A stretch of DNA of 64,000 nt from an uncultured Tolumonas sp. (GTDB lineage Bacteria > Pseudomonadota > Gammaproteobacteria > Enterobacterales > Aeromonadaceae): contig NZ_OY781378.1 in assembly GCF_963676665.1 (NCBI RefSeq), positions 1,541,655 to 1,605,654 on the forward strand, given 5' to 3'. Shown here piece after piece: positions 17,397 to 25,243 of this stretch. The notes beneath the pieces were generated by a model. The model did not search any database and was not told the DNA's origin. It saw only the letters and a list, made by a program, of their open reading frames with translations. Made by a program: the position numbers and the translations under genes. Position 1 is the stretch's first letter, and each line of letters begins with the position of its first letter.

Positions 17397-18449
17397 ATGC
17401 CAACCATTTTTACTAAAGATCACCTGCGAGCATCGGTAGAAGCTGCAACAGGCGGTAAAATCACCGTGCTCTATACGGCTAAAGGCCAGCCTTCCTACAT
17501 GTTCGTGAACCCACATTTTTATATTGAAGATGTTGACGCAACGCTGGGTGCTGGCAGTCATCCAATGTTTATTGTTGATGGCGTTGTGCGAACAGAGCGC
17601 TTTATTGGTGCATATCCTGGTGTGGTGAAAAACGGCGAGCTGTTGTCACTACCTGGAATGGATCCGTCAGCAAGTGCAAGTTTTGACACCTTCCTTGCTT
17701 ACGCGCGTGCCTGCGGCGCCGGTTGGGGTCTGGCTACTCACATGGATTACAACGGATTGGCCTTGTGGTGTAAGAAAAATGGCTTTATTCCTCGTGGCAA
17801 CACTAACTATGGTCGCAGTTCTGATGCAACCTATGAGACTGGCGTGCGCGGTGATGGCGCCTTGCCGGGCGTTACTTCCGGTACGGCTCGAACACTGACT
17901 GGCTCTGGCCCTGCAGCGTGGCGCCATAACAACTCCCATGCCGGCATCTCTGATTTAGTCGGCAATGTATGGGAATGGGCTCCGGGATTCCGATTGGTTG
18001 CTGGTGAGCTGCAGGTTATCGCGAATAACGATGCAGCTATGAGCACCATTGATTTGACTGCGACCTCTGCATCATGGAAGGCGATTGATGGTGCGACAGG
18101 CTTGCTGGTTGCGCCGGGATCAGCAAATACAGTGAAGATTGCCGCGTCAGGTACTGCTAATTATACGTTAGTGTTGGCAAGTGGTGGCCAGTTGCAAGCG
18201 ATGACCAACCCTGGTGCTGTCCCTGTTTCTGCTGCCGCACTCGTCACCCTGAAACTGTATGGTGCCTACCCTGTGGCCACTGATCTTGGTGGTGACGGTT
18301 TCTGGTACAACGTGGCCGATGAGCGAGTAGCGATCCGCGGCGGCCGTTGGGACGACGGCGCCTTGGCCGGTCTGTTCGCGGTGAATGTGTACAACCTGCG
18401 TTCGCGCGCCGACACGGCCTTCGGGGCTCGTCCCGCTTTTTCAAACTGA
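17397..18449 (+). CDS. DGR target: variable receptor-binding protein, C-type-lectin/FGE-like fold
   Basis: 350 residues. The body has the formylglycine-generating-enzyme/C-type-lectin signature used by DGR-diversified proteins: GISDLVGNVWEW at about residues 182-193 and the terminal block RGG-x-W...GLFAVNV...GARPAF. The last ~40 residues are encoded by the variable repeat (18324-18437). Compared with the TR, nine residues differ (Arg317, Asp319, Asp320, Tyr332, Arg337, Ala338, Asp339, Ala341, Phe342), all through TR adenines. By analogy with Mtd of Bordetella phage BPP-1, it should sit at the tail-fibre tip and bind the host receptor, with the variable residues on the binding face. A 50-bp gap with AATGGAG before the ATG separates it from the preceding gene. 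No signal peptide, as expected for a phage structural protein. Confidence 0.88.
   Translation: MPTIFTKDHLRASVEAATGGKITVLYTAKGQPSYMFVNPHFYIEDVDATLGAGSHPMFIVDGVVRTERFIGAYPGVVKNGELLSLPGMDPSASASFDTFLAYARACGAGWGLATHMDYNGLALWCKKNGFIPRGNTNYGRSSDATYETGVRGDGALPGVTSGTARTLTGSGPAAWRHNNSHAGISDLVGNVWEWAPGFRLVAGELQVIANNDAAMSTIDLTATSASWKAIDGATGLLVAPGSANTVKIAASGTANYTLVLASGGQLQAMTNPGAVPVSAAALVTLKLYGAYPVATDLGGDGFWYNVADERVAIRGGRWDDGALAGLFAVNVYNLRSRADTAFGARPAFSN
18324..18437 (+). repeat. DGR variable repeat (VR)
   Basis: Aligns without gaps to 19100-19213 (offset 776). From 18342 to 18437 there are 12 differences, every one at a TR adenine (to G, C or T), and no change at the 75 other positions. One non-adenine mismatch (18341 C vs TR T) lies at the 5' edge. 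The 3' end is the A-free, GC-rich CGGGGCTCGTCCCGCT, the expected initiation-of-mutagenic-homing segment; target and template diverge immediately after it. Confidence 0.95.
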
Positions 18450-18472
18450 TCTTCGTACTTTGTTGTTTGTTG

Positions 18473-18492
18473 GGGTGGGCGAGAGCTCACCC
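18473..18492 (+). other. DGR target-site hairpin/cruciform (8-bp stem, GAGA loop)
   Basis: GGGTGGGC and GCTCACCC pair over 8 bp (one G-T) around the tetraloop GAGA, 35 bp after the VR. In BPP-1 and other DGRs, an 8-bp stem with a 4-nt loop downstream of VR is needed for efficient homing; the geometry and GRNA-type loop agree. It has no copy next to the TR. Confidence 0.75.
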
Positions 18493-18519
18493 TTTCTTTT
18501 GCGCCTTATGGGATAAGTG

Positions 18520-19002
18520 ATGAGAAGGACCAGAAACAACAATACGCATCAGCCTGTGTTTGATGCGAGTTTTCATGATCATGAAATTGAAAAGAGCTCT
18601 GATCATATGCCTGCACTCACAACGCCTCATGATGGTCACTTCCTTGAAATTGGGCAGAAGTGCGAAGAGATGATAAAGGACGCTTACATTATTCTTAAGC
18701 AGTTCCCTCGGGTGGAACGCCATGTTCTTGCTGCAGAAATACGGCAATCAATGTGGTCTTTATTGCGATTGATCACGCGAGCGGGGCGCCGATTTCACAA
18801 AAAGACAACGCTCGAAGATATGGCTATAGAGATAGACATGCTTCGTAGTCAGGTTCGCGTGGCTAGGCAGCTTGGTTATATTGCAACAGACAAATACCGC
18901 AATTGGGCCATAAAGAATGATGAAATTGGTAGAAAGATTGGCGCATGGTTGAGGCATGAGTCAGGTAATAAGCCATCCATTCACAAACAAGATGCACAAT
19001 AA
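18520..19002 (+). CDS. avd: DGR accessory variability determinant (Avd)
   Basis: 160 residues from ATG 18520 (a GTG lies one codon earlier). The core from about residue 45 has the four-helix-bundle pattern of Avd proteins, with the characteristic FPRVERHVLAAEIR stretch and many Lys/Arg. Avd forms a positively charged pentamer that binds the DGR RNA and reverse transcriptase and is required for template-primed cDNA synthesis. The first ~29 residues are an extra polar tail; an internal ATG at 18607 would give about 131 residues, closer to the usual family size, so the start is uncertain. The order target-avd-TR-RT is that of BPP-1. Confidence 0.85.
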   Translation: MRRTRNNNTHQPVFDASFHDHEIEKSSDHMPALTTPHDGHFLEIGQKCEEMIKDAYIILKQFPRVERHVLAAEIRQSMWSLLRLITRAGRRFHKKTTLEDMAIEIDMLRSQVRVARQLGYIATDKYRNWAIKNDEIGRKIGAWLRHESGNKPSIHKQDAQ

Positions 19003-19397
19003 GATCTAAAGTAAATACCATATATCAGGAAAATTACAATAATTATCAATTAGTAAGCTGTTAGCCTTTCACTCGAAGATGGGTTGTGCGGCAAATAGAC
19101 GAGTAGCGATCCGCGGTGGCAATTGGAACAACGGCGCCTTGGCCGGTCTGTTCGCGGTGAATGTGAACAACCTGCGTTCGAACACCAACACGAACATCGG
19201 GGCTCGTCCCGCTCTTGATTTGTATTCATAGGCCAGAAGCTGAAAGCTCAAGGGCTTTCTGACAGTGCTAAATCAAAAGGACGCACGATCCACGGCTCAC
19301 GCCGGAAAACTAAATAGGTGGGTCATTCCAGTAGCAGCGAGCGTTGCGGAAGTTTGACCTGCCGCCCTATAAACCGTAATTAAAAGGCTGTTGGTTT
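19003..19397 (+). ncRNA. DGR template RNA region (noncoding, contains TR)
   Basis: A 395-bp gap between avd and the reverse transcriptase holds the template repeat (19100-19213) and a 184-bp spacer up to the RT start. In BPP-1 the equivalent TR-plus-spacer RNA primes and templates cDNA synthesis together with Avd and RT. RNA ends cannot be read from the sequence; the extent given is the whole intergenic region. Confidence 0.7.
19100..19213 (+). repeat. DGR template repeat (TR)
   Basis: Noncoding copy of the target gene's 3' end. Read in the target frame, it has nine AAY (Asn) codons plus ACC, ACG and ATC at diversified positions. AAY codons can change at both adenines to give 15 amino acids without making a stop. 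Weaker similarity to the target continues left to about 19090, again mostly with A in TR. Confidence 0.95.
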
Positions 19398-20456
19398 ATG
19401 GCAAAAACATTCAATAATATTTATCCAAAAATTTACGACTTTGACAATTTAATGGATGCCTATGGCAAGGCCAGCAAAGGAAAGCGCTCAAGAAAAGAGG
19501 TGATGCGGTTTTCTTATAACCTTGAAGGCAATCTTATCGACATACAAAACCACCTAATGTGGGGCTCGTGGAAAACCGGAGAGTATCGACATTTCACTCT
19601 TTATGAACCAGTTTATCGTATAGGCGCTGCACTTCCATTCCGCGATCGAGTTCTACACCATTCCCTTGTCGATACTATATATCCTTGTTTCGGCCCTCGC
19701 TTTATATCTGACACATACGCCTGCATACAGGGAAAAGGAACTCATCTTGGTGCAGATAAAGCGCAGGAAATGATGAGAAAGGTAAAGAGAGATCATGGTG
19801 AGGTGTATGTATTCAAGGGGGATATTTCTGGGTATTTTTACAATATTAACCACATGATACTTAAGAAAATAATTCGGAAACGCATATCATGCCAAAGAAC
19901 ACTGGATCTGATTGATGAAATCATCGATTCATCAGCGGATCATGGCGATATTAACCCGAAGGGAATACCGCTTGGAAATTTGACATCCCAGTTGTTCGCA
20001 AACATATATCTTGGCGAGCTGGATTTATTTGTAAAACATCAGCTAAGAGAAGAGCACTATATTAGATATATGGACGACTTCTGCATTATCCATCACGACA
20101 AAAACCACTTGCAGCAGATCCGCGTGATTATTGAAGATTTTCTACTAAATAAACTGTGTCTTCTGACTAATAAAAAAACGCAGATATTCCCGGTCGCCAT
20201 CAAGTATGGCAGGGCATTAGATTTCCTCGGTTATCGCATCTGGCCAACGCATCGCAGATTGAGGAAAAGCTCAATTAGCCGTATTTGTCGCAGCCTTAAG
20301 CGACTGCAGAGATCTTACGCTCGCGGTGATGTTGGCATGGAAGAGATCAGGTCAGTTGTTCATAGCTGGCTTGCTCATGCCAGCCACGCAGATACATTTG
20401 GGCTGCGAAATAAAATACTGTCGTCATTTTCATTCACCAAAAGCGAAGCGTTTTAG
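19398..20456 (+). CDS. DGR reverse transcriptase
   Basis: 352 residues, usual for a DGR RT. Catalytic aspartates: Asp142 in FKGDISGYF and the YMDD box at residues 224-227. The motif-4 region IPLGNLTSQ (about residues 190-198) carries the SQ version typical of the DGR clade. A basic C-terminal thumb region follows (RRLRKSSISRICRSLKRLQR). It copies the TR RNA with frequent errors opposite adenine to make cDNA that replaces VR. ATG 19398 follows the 184-bp spacer; a GGCTGTTGG lies upstream but no strong Shine-Dalgarno sequence. It is the last plus-strand gene of the cassette and converges on the regulator gene. No frameshift or missing catalytic residue is seen, so the enzyme is probably functional. 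Confidence 0.93.
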   Translation: MAKTFNNIYPKIYDFDNLMDAYGKASKGKRSRKEVMRFSYNLEGNLIDIQNHLMWGSWKTGEYRHFTLYEPVYRIGAALPFRDRVLHHSLVDTIYPCFGPRFISDTYACIQGKGTHLGADKAQEMMRKVKRDHGEVYVFKGDISGYFYNINHMILKKIIRKRISCQRTLDLIDEIIDSSADHGDINPKGIPLGNLTSQLFANIYLGELDLFVKHQLREEHYIRYMDDFCIIHHDKNHLQQIRVIIEDFLLNKLCLLTNKKTQIFPVAIKYGRALDFLGYRIWPTHRRLRKSSISRICRSLKRLQRSYARGDVGMEEIRSVVHSWLAHASHADTFGLRNKILSSFSFTKSEAF

Positions 20457-20485
20457 GCACAGCGGAAGTCCGGGTGCACCTCGGG

Positions 20486-20857
20486 CTACCCAGTCTTTTT
20501 GATAAGCTCTTTCAGGTTGAAATAAAATTTAGTCACCAGCTCAACAATCTCAATATCTTCTTCCATCCACGGCCTGACAAACAGGTATCTATTTTTATCG
20601 ATACTGATCCACATGGGATCTGCCAAAACTTCGTGCACGGAAATTTTCAATGCTCGGCATACGACGCTCGCCGCGGCAAACGTCATGAACTCAGTTCGCT
20701 CTATGTCTAGCCAGCTGTAAATTGTACTGACTGGTATCCCTGTTTTTGCAGAAAGTGCATCCACAGTCCATCCTCTGCTTTTTATTATTCCAGCCAACTT
20801 CAACTTGCAGTTAACGATGTAGTCCCTATCTATTTGCTGTATATACGGTTTTTTCAT
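20486..20857 (-). CDS. Helix-turn-helix transcriptional regulator (XRE/Cro-like)
   Basis: 123 residues. The N-terminal half contains a lambda-repressor-like helix-turn-helix (about residues 30-51, WTVDALSAKTGIPVSTIYSW); the C-terminal half is acidic and helical and may mediate oligomerisation. It is the only minus-strand gene of the visible prophage, convergent with the reverse transcriptase and divergent from 21034, with an 18-bp palindrome in the shared promoter region. A prophage repressor or regulator of the tail/DGR cassette is plausible; the exact role is not shown by the sequence. Confidence 0.75.
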   Translation of the reverse strand: MKKPYIQQIDRDYIVNCKLKLAGIIKSRGWTVDALSAKTGIPVSTIYSWLDIERTEFMTFAAASVVCRALKISVHEVLADPMWISIDKNRYLFVRPWMEEDIEIVELVTKFYFNLKELIKKTG

Positions 20858-20923
20858 AGTGGGTCATGTCTCTTCTCGGCATGGCCCGTGCTTTTATTAT
20901 GCGAAACCAATTATTTGCGTTAA

Positions 20924-20941
20924 TTTCTAATTAATTAGAAA
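20924..20941. promoter_or_regulatory. 18-bp perfect palindrome, candidate operator
   Basis: TTTCTAATTAATTAGAAA lies between the divergent genes at 20486-20857 and 21034-21237. Position and symmetry suit a dimeric HTH regulator that controls itself and its neighbour. A weak promoter-like AT-rich stretch surrounds it. Confidence 0.55.
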
Positions 20942-21033
20942 AATTTGTATATTTGCTGTTTTTACTAGAATCATATAGGTCTAACTTATTCAGCGGAGAT
21001 ATAACAAACTGGTTTATAAGGAAATATTTAATA

Positions 21034-21237
21034 ATGAAAAACGATTCAAACGAGCATTTATCTGTACATGATCTTTCGGCAATAAAGTCATCAATAGAAA
21101 CCATCAAGTTGCTAGCCATGTTTGCGGGGCTATCCATTGCCAGCAAGCCAAGCAAGGTTATGCTTGATCGCGCATTCGCACATATCAACGATACCTGTTG
21201 CGAGGTGGATGAAATATTATCTAAATTCGATGCATAA
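21034..21237 (+). CDS. Small 67-aa protein divergent from the regulator (unrecognised)
   Basis: From ATG 21034, with AAGGAA ten bases upstream; the reading frame is open further upstream but without a better start. The product is helical (LSAIKSSIETIKLLAMFAGL), with a possible amphipathic or weakly hydrophobic segment at about residues 20-35 and two adjacent cysteines (TCCEV). I do not recognise it. The layout matches a Cro-like or small accessory gene opposite a repressor. Confidence 0.55.
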   Translation: MKNDSNEHLSVHDLSAIKSSIETIKLLAMFAGLSIASKPSKVMLDRAFAHINDTCCEVDEILSKFDA

Positions 21238-21614
21238 CGCTCAGCTATCAGTCTAGTTTTACTTTTGAATAGGTACGTTCCTCGCTGATAAATAGATCTA
21301 GCTTTAACTCTGTTATGTTGATGGTGGAAATAACATTGCAACCACACCGTGTGATATCAGCCCGCCCAGTGCGGGTTTCTTTTTTATGCAGATTAGTTTA
21401 ATCAATAGGAATAGGGAATAGTTGCCAGTCGAGGCAGGGTATTGTTTTGGTCGAAAAAATGAATGGATTTAAACAAAAAGTAATGGGGAGATATTGAGTA
21501 AAATATGGATTTTTTTGCGGATGGTTTATAACTATCGTTCCCTAAGCTTATTCCCCGCCGGTTCCCCAGCAGGGGTTTTGCTTTGAACGTTTCAAGCTAA
21601 GTGCTTGATATTAA
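21238..21614. other. Prophage-chromosome junction, no gene seen
   Basis: 377 bp without a convincing gene. It contains a terminator at 21361-21386, an AT-rich stretch, a short CCCC-AGCA-GGGG hairpin near 21564, and a 6-bp inverted repeat TCAAGC/GCTTGA at 21592-21608 just beyond the tRNA-Leu 3' end. The attachment site is probably here or in the tRNA 3' end, but no second copy is in the window. Confidence 0.5.
21361..21386 (+). terminator. Rho-independent terminator at prophage right end
   Basis: Stem CCCGC/GCGGG with loop CCAGT, followed by TTTCTTTTTT. It would end transcription from the 21034-21237 gene before the tRNA cluster. Confidence 0.75.
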
Positions 21615-21701
21615 TGGTGCCGATGGCCGGAGTCGAACCGGCACGCTGTAACCAGCGAGGGATTTTAAATCCCTTGTGTCTACCAATTTCACCACATCGG
21701 C
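21615..21701 (-). tRNA. leuZ: tRNA-Leu(TAA)
   Basis: 87-nt class II tRNA: acceptor GCCGATG/CATCGGC, encoded CCA, anticodon TAA in the loop ATTTAAAAT, a variable arm and the T-loop GTTCGACTC. It is the last of a Gly-Cys-Leu cluster following pgsA, the E. coli glyW-cysT-leuZ order. Its 3' end faces the prophage. Confidence 0.95.
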
Positions 21702-21706
21702 AAATC

Positions 21707-21780
21707 TGGAGGCGCGTCCCGGAGTCGAACCGGGCTAGACGGATTTGCAATCCGCTACATAACCGCTTTGTTAACACGCC
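21707..21780 (-). tRNA. cysT: tRNA-Cys(GCA)
   Basis: 74-nt tRNA with acceptor GGCGTGT/ACGCGCC (one G-U pair), anticodon GCA, T-loop GTTCGACTC and encoded CCA; nearly identical to E. coli tRNA-Cys. Five bases separate it from tRNA-Leu. Confidence 0.96.
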
Positions 21781-21786
21781 GTATTT

Positions 21787-21862
<76 letters not shown>

Positions 21863-21954
21863 TCGGAATATGCGGTGAATTCTATAGATATCTGACTGAT
21901 AGTCAACACTATTTAGAATTGTTACGTTTGTTCGGCGATTTTTTATTCAAAACA

Positions 21955-22506
21955 TTATAGGGCGTTTTTTAATAGCTCAGGTTTAGCTGCTTTCAGGTAT
22001 TGCATCATGGAATAAAAGGTCAAAATAACAGCAATGTACAACAAAACATAAGCAAGCCAGATCATCCAAATATTGTATTGCCAGATCAGCCCTGTTAACG
22101 ACATCATCTGAATGGTTGTTTTCCATTTGCCTGCCATACCAACGGCAACAGAAGCGCGTTTACCTAACTCCGCCATCCATTCCCGTAATGCAGAAATTAA
22201 TATTTCCCGGCCAATCATAATAATGGCAGGGATAGTGACGAAAATAGAACTGTAATGCTCAACGATAAGCACTAACGCGGTTGCAACCATGACTTTATCG
22301 GCTACCGGATCAAGGAAGGCACCAAAAGGCGTTGTTTGATTTAATTTTCTGGCTAAATAACCATCAAACCAGTCTGTAACTGCGGCAAGAACAAAAAAAA
22401 TGGCAGCGGCAAAGTAACTCCACTCTACAGGAAAATAAAAAACGATAACAAAAACAGGAATTAGAACGAGACGAAATAGAGTTAACAGGTTTGGTATATT
22501 CAGCAT
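21955..22506 (-). CDS. pgsA: CDP-diacylglycerol--glycerol-3-phosphate 3-phosphatidyltransferase
   Basis: 183 residues; makes phosphatidylglycerophosphate from CDP-diacylglycerol and glycerol-3-phosphate, the committed step to phosphatidylglycerol and cardiolipin, in the inner membrane. The CDP-alcohol phosphatidyltransferase signature is complete at about residues 42-68 (DWFDGYLAR ... [10 protein letters not shown]). Several hydrophobic segments span the protein. It lies 21 bp after uvrC on the same strand and is followed by the tRNA-Gly/Cys/Leu cluster, the same order as in E. coli, so uvrY-uvrC-pgsA probably form one operon. Confidence 0.95.
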   Translation of the reverse strand: MLNIPNLLTLFRLVLIPVFVIVFYFPVEWSYFAAAIFFVLAAVTDWFDGYLARKLNQTTPFGAFLDPVADKVMVATALVLIVEHYSSIFVTIPAIIMIGREILISALREWMAELGKRASVAVGMAGKWKTTIQMMSLTGLIWQYNIWMIWLAYVLLYIAVILTFYSMMQYLKAAKPELLKNAL

Positions 22507-22527
22507 GATCCGCTATCCAGATGATTT

Positions 22528-24375
22528 TTAATGTAAGGTATCATAAATGACACGGGCTAAGGCAGGGCTAATGCCGGGTACTTTTGTCAGTTCGTCAGGG
22601 GTTGCTTTAATAATCTCCTGCATGCCACCTAAATATTTTAGTAGCATCTGCCGGCGTTTACTTCCAACACCAGGAATTCCTTCCAGTAAACTTTCGGTTC
22701 TTTTCTTATTTCTGCGTTGTCGGTGACCTGTGATCGCGAAGCGGTGTGATTCATCACGAATATGCTGTATCAGGTGCAACGCCGGCATATCAGCCGGTAA
22801 GTTAATCTCTTCGTGAGTCTGGCCAAAAATGAGAGTTTCTAACCCTGGCTTTCTTGATTCACCTTTAGCAATACCGATAAGTCGTGGCTGTTTTTGATTT
22901 GCTAACGATGACAATTCGCTCAATACCGATTCAGCCTGGCGTAATTGCCCTAAACCGCCGTCAATAAATAAGATGTCTGGAATTTTGTCAGCATCTTGTT
23001 GTTTATTAAAACGCCGGTAAATGACTTGCTTCATCGCCGCATAATCATCGCCGGGAGTAATGCCTTCAATATTATAAAGACGATATTCGCTATTTTTAGG
23101 GCCTTCACGGTCAAACACGACACAAGAAGCCACTGTTGCCTCACCCTGTGTATGAGAGATATCAAAACATTCCATACGCTGAATGGGTGTCGTGATATTC
23201 AGCACATCTTGCAACTGCCTGAAACGTTGCTCAACCGTCGTTTTGTGCGATAGCTTACTATTCAGTGCCGCCTCAGCATTTGTCGTTGCTAACTGGCAAT
23301 AACGTGCTCGTTCACTTCTAGTTTTGCTTGTGATTCTTACTTTGACTCCAGCAATTTGGCTGAGCATTTCTGATAAACCATCTTCATCTTCTAATTCATT
23401 ATCCAGCAGGATTTCTTTTGGTAATGATTTACCGGAGATATCAGAAAGATAAAATTGCTGAACAAAAGCATAAAGCAATTCGGATATATCGCTATCGATG
23501 GGCAGGGAGGGGAAATAGTTTCGACTGCCAAGTACTTTTCCTTGCCTGATGAACAGTACATGCACACTGGCAATACCATTGCGAACGGCAGTACCAATAA
23601 TGTCGAGATCATCAAGAATGTTGCCACTGACCGATTGTTGTTCTTGGATCTTACGCATATTCAATATTTGATCGCGTAATTTGGCGGCATCTTCAAAGCG
23701 TAATTCGAGGCTCGCTTTTTCCATTTTATCGACCAACAAGGCAATCACTTGCTGATCTTTACCTTGTAAAAACAGTCGGGCGAGATTCACTTGTTCCATA
23801 TACTGTTCGTCAGTGATCAGCCCCGCTACACAAGGGCCACTGCATCGTTTCAGTTGATATAACAAGCAAGGTCGTGAACGGTTAGCGTAAAAAGAGTCTT
23901 CACATTGCCGTATTGGAAAGATTTTTTGCATTGCATGCAAACTTTCCCTGACGGCATAACCACTAGGGTAGGGGCCAAAATATTCCCCTTTTTGCTTTCT
24001 CGCGCCTCTGTGTGAGCTCAGGCGGGGGTGCTGATGCGACGATAGAAATATATAGGGATAGGATTTGTCATCGCGCAGCAAAATATTATATTTCGGACGA
24101 TGCTGTTTGATTAGATTATGTTCTAATATTAATGCTTCTGTTTCCGTCAATGTAACGGTGACTTGTATGTCTGCAATGTTGCTGACTAATGCTCGGGTCT
24201 TTGTGCTGTCTACATTTGTACGGAAATAAGAAGATAATCTCTTTTTGAGATTTTTGGCTTTTCCCACGTAAATGATACAGCCCGTTCTATCCATCATTCG
24301 GTAGACACCGGGCTGTTCTGTCACTACTTTAAGAAATCGACGCGAATCAAATTCAGATGTATTAATCTCTTTCAA
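22528..24375 (-). CDS. uvrC: UvrABC excinuclease subunit C
   Basis: 615 residues, full length. It makes both incisions around a DNA lesion in nucleotide excision repair after being loaded by UvrB. GIY-YIG nuclease at the N-terminus (PGVYRMMD ... [14 protein letters not shown], about residues 17-45), a UvrB-interacting UVR segment at about 205-240, the RNase H-like endonuclease core, and tandem helix-hairpin-helix motifs at the C-terminus ([18 protein letters not shown]). It starts 18 bp after uvrY. Confidence 0.96.
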   Translation of the reverse strand: MKEINTSEFDSRRFLKVVTEQPGVYRMMDRTGCIIYVGKAKNLKKRLSSYFRTNVDSTKTRALVSNIADIQVTVTLTETEALILEHNLIKQHRPKYNILLRDDKSYPYIFLSSHQHPRLSSHRGARKQKGEYFGPYPSGYAVRESLHAMQKIFPIRQCEDSFYANRSRPCLLYQLKRCSGPCVAGLITDEQYMEQVNLARLFLQGKDQQVIALLVDKMEKASLELRFEDAAKLRDQILNMRKIQEQQSVSGNILDDLDIIGTAVRNGIASVHVLFIRQGKVLGSRNYFPSLPIDSDISELLYAFVQQFYLSDISGKSLPKEILLDNELEDEDGLSEMLSQIAGVKVRITSKTRSERARYCQLATTNAEAALNSKLSHKTTVEQRFRQLQDVLNITTPIQRMECFDISHTQGEATVASCVVFDREGPKNSEYRLYNIEGITPGDDYAAMKQVIYRRFNKQQDADKIPDILFIDGGLGQLRQAESVLSELSSLANQKQPRLIGIAKGESRKPGLETLIFGQTHEEINLPADMPALHLIQHIRDESHRFAITGHRQRRNKKRTESLLEGIPGVGSKRRQMLLKYLGGMQEIIKATPDELTKVPGISPALARVIYDTLH

Positions 24376-24393
24376 TGCCGATCCTTTGGATGC

Positions 24394-25041
24394 CTATAAA
24401 GTTTCTGCGTCCAAAATTCCATAACGAATAGCCATGCGAGTTAACTCAACATCACCATTGATATTAAGTTTTTCAAATAAACGATAACGATAACTATTTA
24501 CTGTTTTTGGACTTAGGTTAAGACTTTCGGCGATATCTTGAACTTTATTACCTTTAGTGATCATCATGGTGATCTGCATTTCTCGATCAGAAAGTGCTTT
24601 AAAAGGGTTTTCAGTTGTTGAGGTTGTTACTTGACTTAATGCTATTTGCTGCGCTATTTCCGGAGAAATATAGCGTTGACCGGCATTAACCGCTCGGATT
24701 GCCTGAATCATCTCGTCTGGGGCTGAACATTTAGTCAGATAACCGGATGCGCCCGCTTGCATAACTTTTAGGGGAAATGGGGTCTCAGTCTGGACAGTTA
24801 AAACAATTATTTTTGTATCAGGATTAAATCGCAGAATTTTTTTGGTTGCTTCTAGTCCGCCAATGCCTGGCATATTCATATCCATTAAAATGACATCAGA
24901 CTGGTTGTCTCTACACCACTGAACTGCTTGCTCGCCACTCACTGCTTCACCAACCACACGAAGACCACGAACATCTTCTAAGATACGGCGAATGCCTGTA
25001 CGTACCAGCTCATGATCATCCACTAGAAATACACTAATCAA
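24394..25041 (-). CDS. uvrY: UvrY/GacA-type response regulator
   Basis: 215 residues. Receiver domain with phosphoacceptor Asp54 (MDMNMPG) and acidic pair Asp8/Asp9, then a LuxR-type HTH (about residues 145-205, LSPKTVNSYRYRLFEKL). In gammaproteobacteria it is phosphorylated by BarA and activates the Csr small RNAs, controlling carbon flow, motility and biofilm. The gene leads the uvrY-uvrC-pgsA order conserved in enterics and is divergent from pepN across about 200 bp. The BarA kinase and Csr RNAs are not in the window. Confidence 0.95.
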   Translation of the reverse strand: MISVFLVDDHELVRTGIRRILEDVRGLRVVGEAVSGEQAVQWCRDNQSDVILMDMNMPGIGGLEATKKILRFNPDTKIIVLTVQTETPFPLKVMQAGASGYLTKCSAPDEMIQAIRAVNAGQRYISPEIAQQIALSQVTTSTTENPFKALSDREMQITMMITKGNKVQDIAESLNLSPKTVNSYRYRLFEKLNINGDVELTRMAIRYGILDAETL

Positions 25042-25243
25042 TCGAGTTGCTCCGCCTATGACTAAGAAGGATGTTTAACAAAAATAGTAAACACCGCATA
25101 CACACTTACATATGTATATAAAACATGCTTCCTGCCGTCTTCAGTATGCTGGCTGAGAGTAAAAAAGTGAAGAGGAATTACTTTGCTAATGGTGTAAATA
25201 ATGATTTCATGACATGGAATAGATTTCTTTCGGAGGAAACGCT

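Larger units (their letters stand above)
1..21614. mobile_element. Tailed prophage, right-hand part (left end outside window)
   Basis: A continuous plus-strand block of phage genes (portal, tail tube-like, tail lysozyme, baseplate, tail fibre, DGR) ends with a divergent regulator pair just before the 3' end of tRNA-Leu at 21615. A gpJ-like baseplate protein points to a contractile (myovirus-like) tail, and the DarB-like gene recalls the P1 group. No integrase, terminase or capsid gene is visible, so these would lie left of the window. The right boundary is inferred: tRNA 3' ends are common attachment sites, but the matching left repeat cannot be seen. Confidence 0.7.

Noticed and set aside
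19069..19251. TR read as a truncated pseudogene of the DGR target, or as a minus-strand gene
   Set aside because: The differences from VR are all at adenines and the copy sits between avd and RT, which identifies a template repeat rather than a decayed gene.
21554..21580. CCCC-AGCA-GGGG hairpin as a tRNA-operon terminator
   Set aside because: The T tract is on the plus strand, while the tRNAs are transcribed from the minus strand; the stem is only 4 bp.
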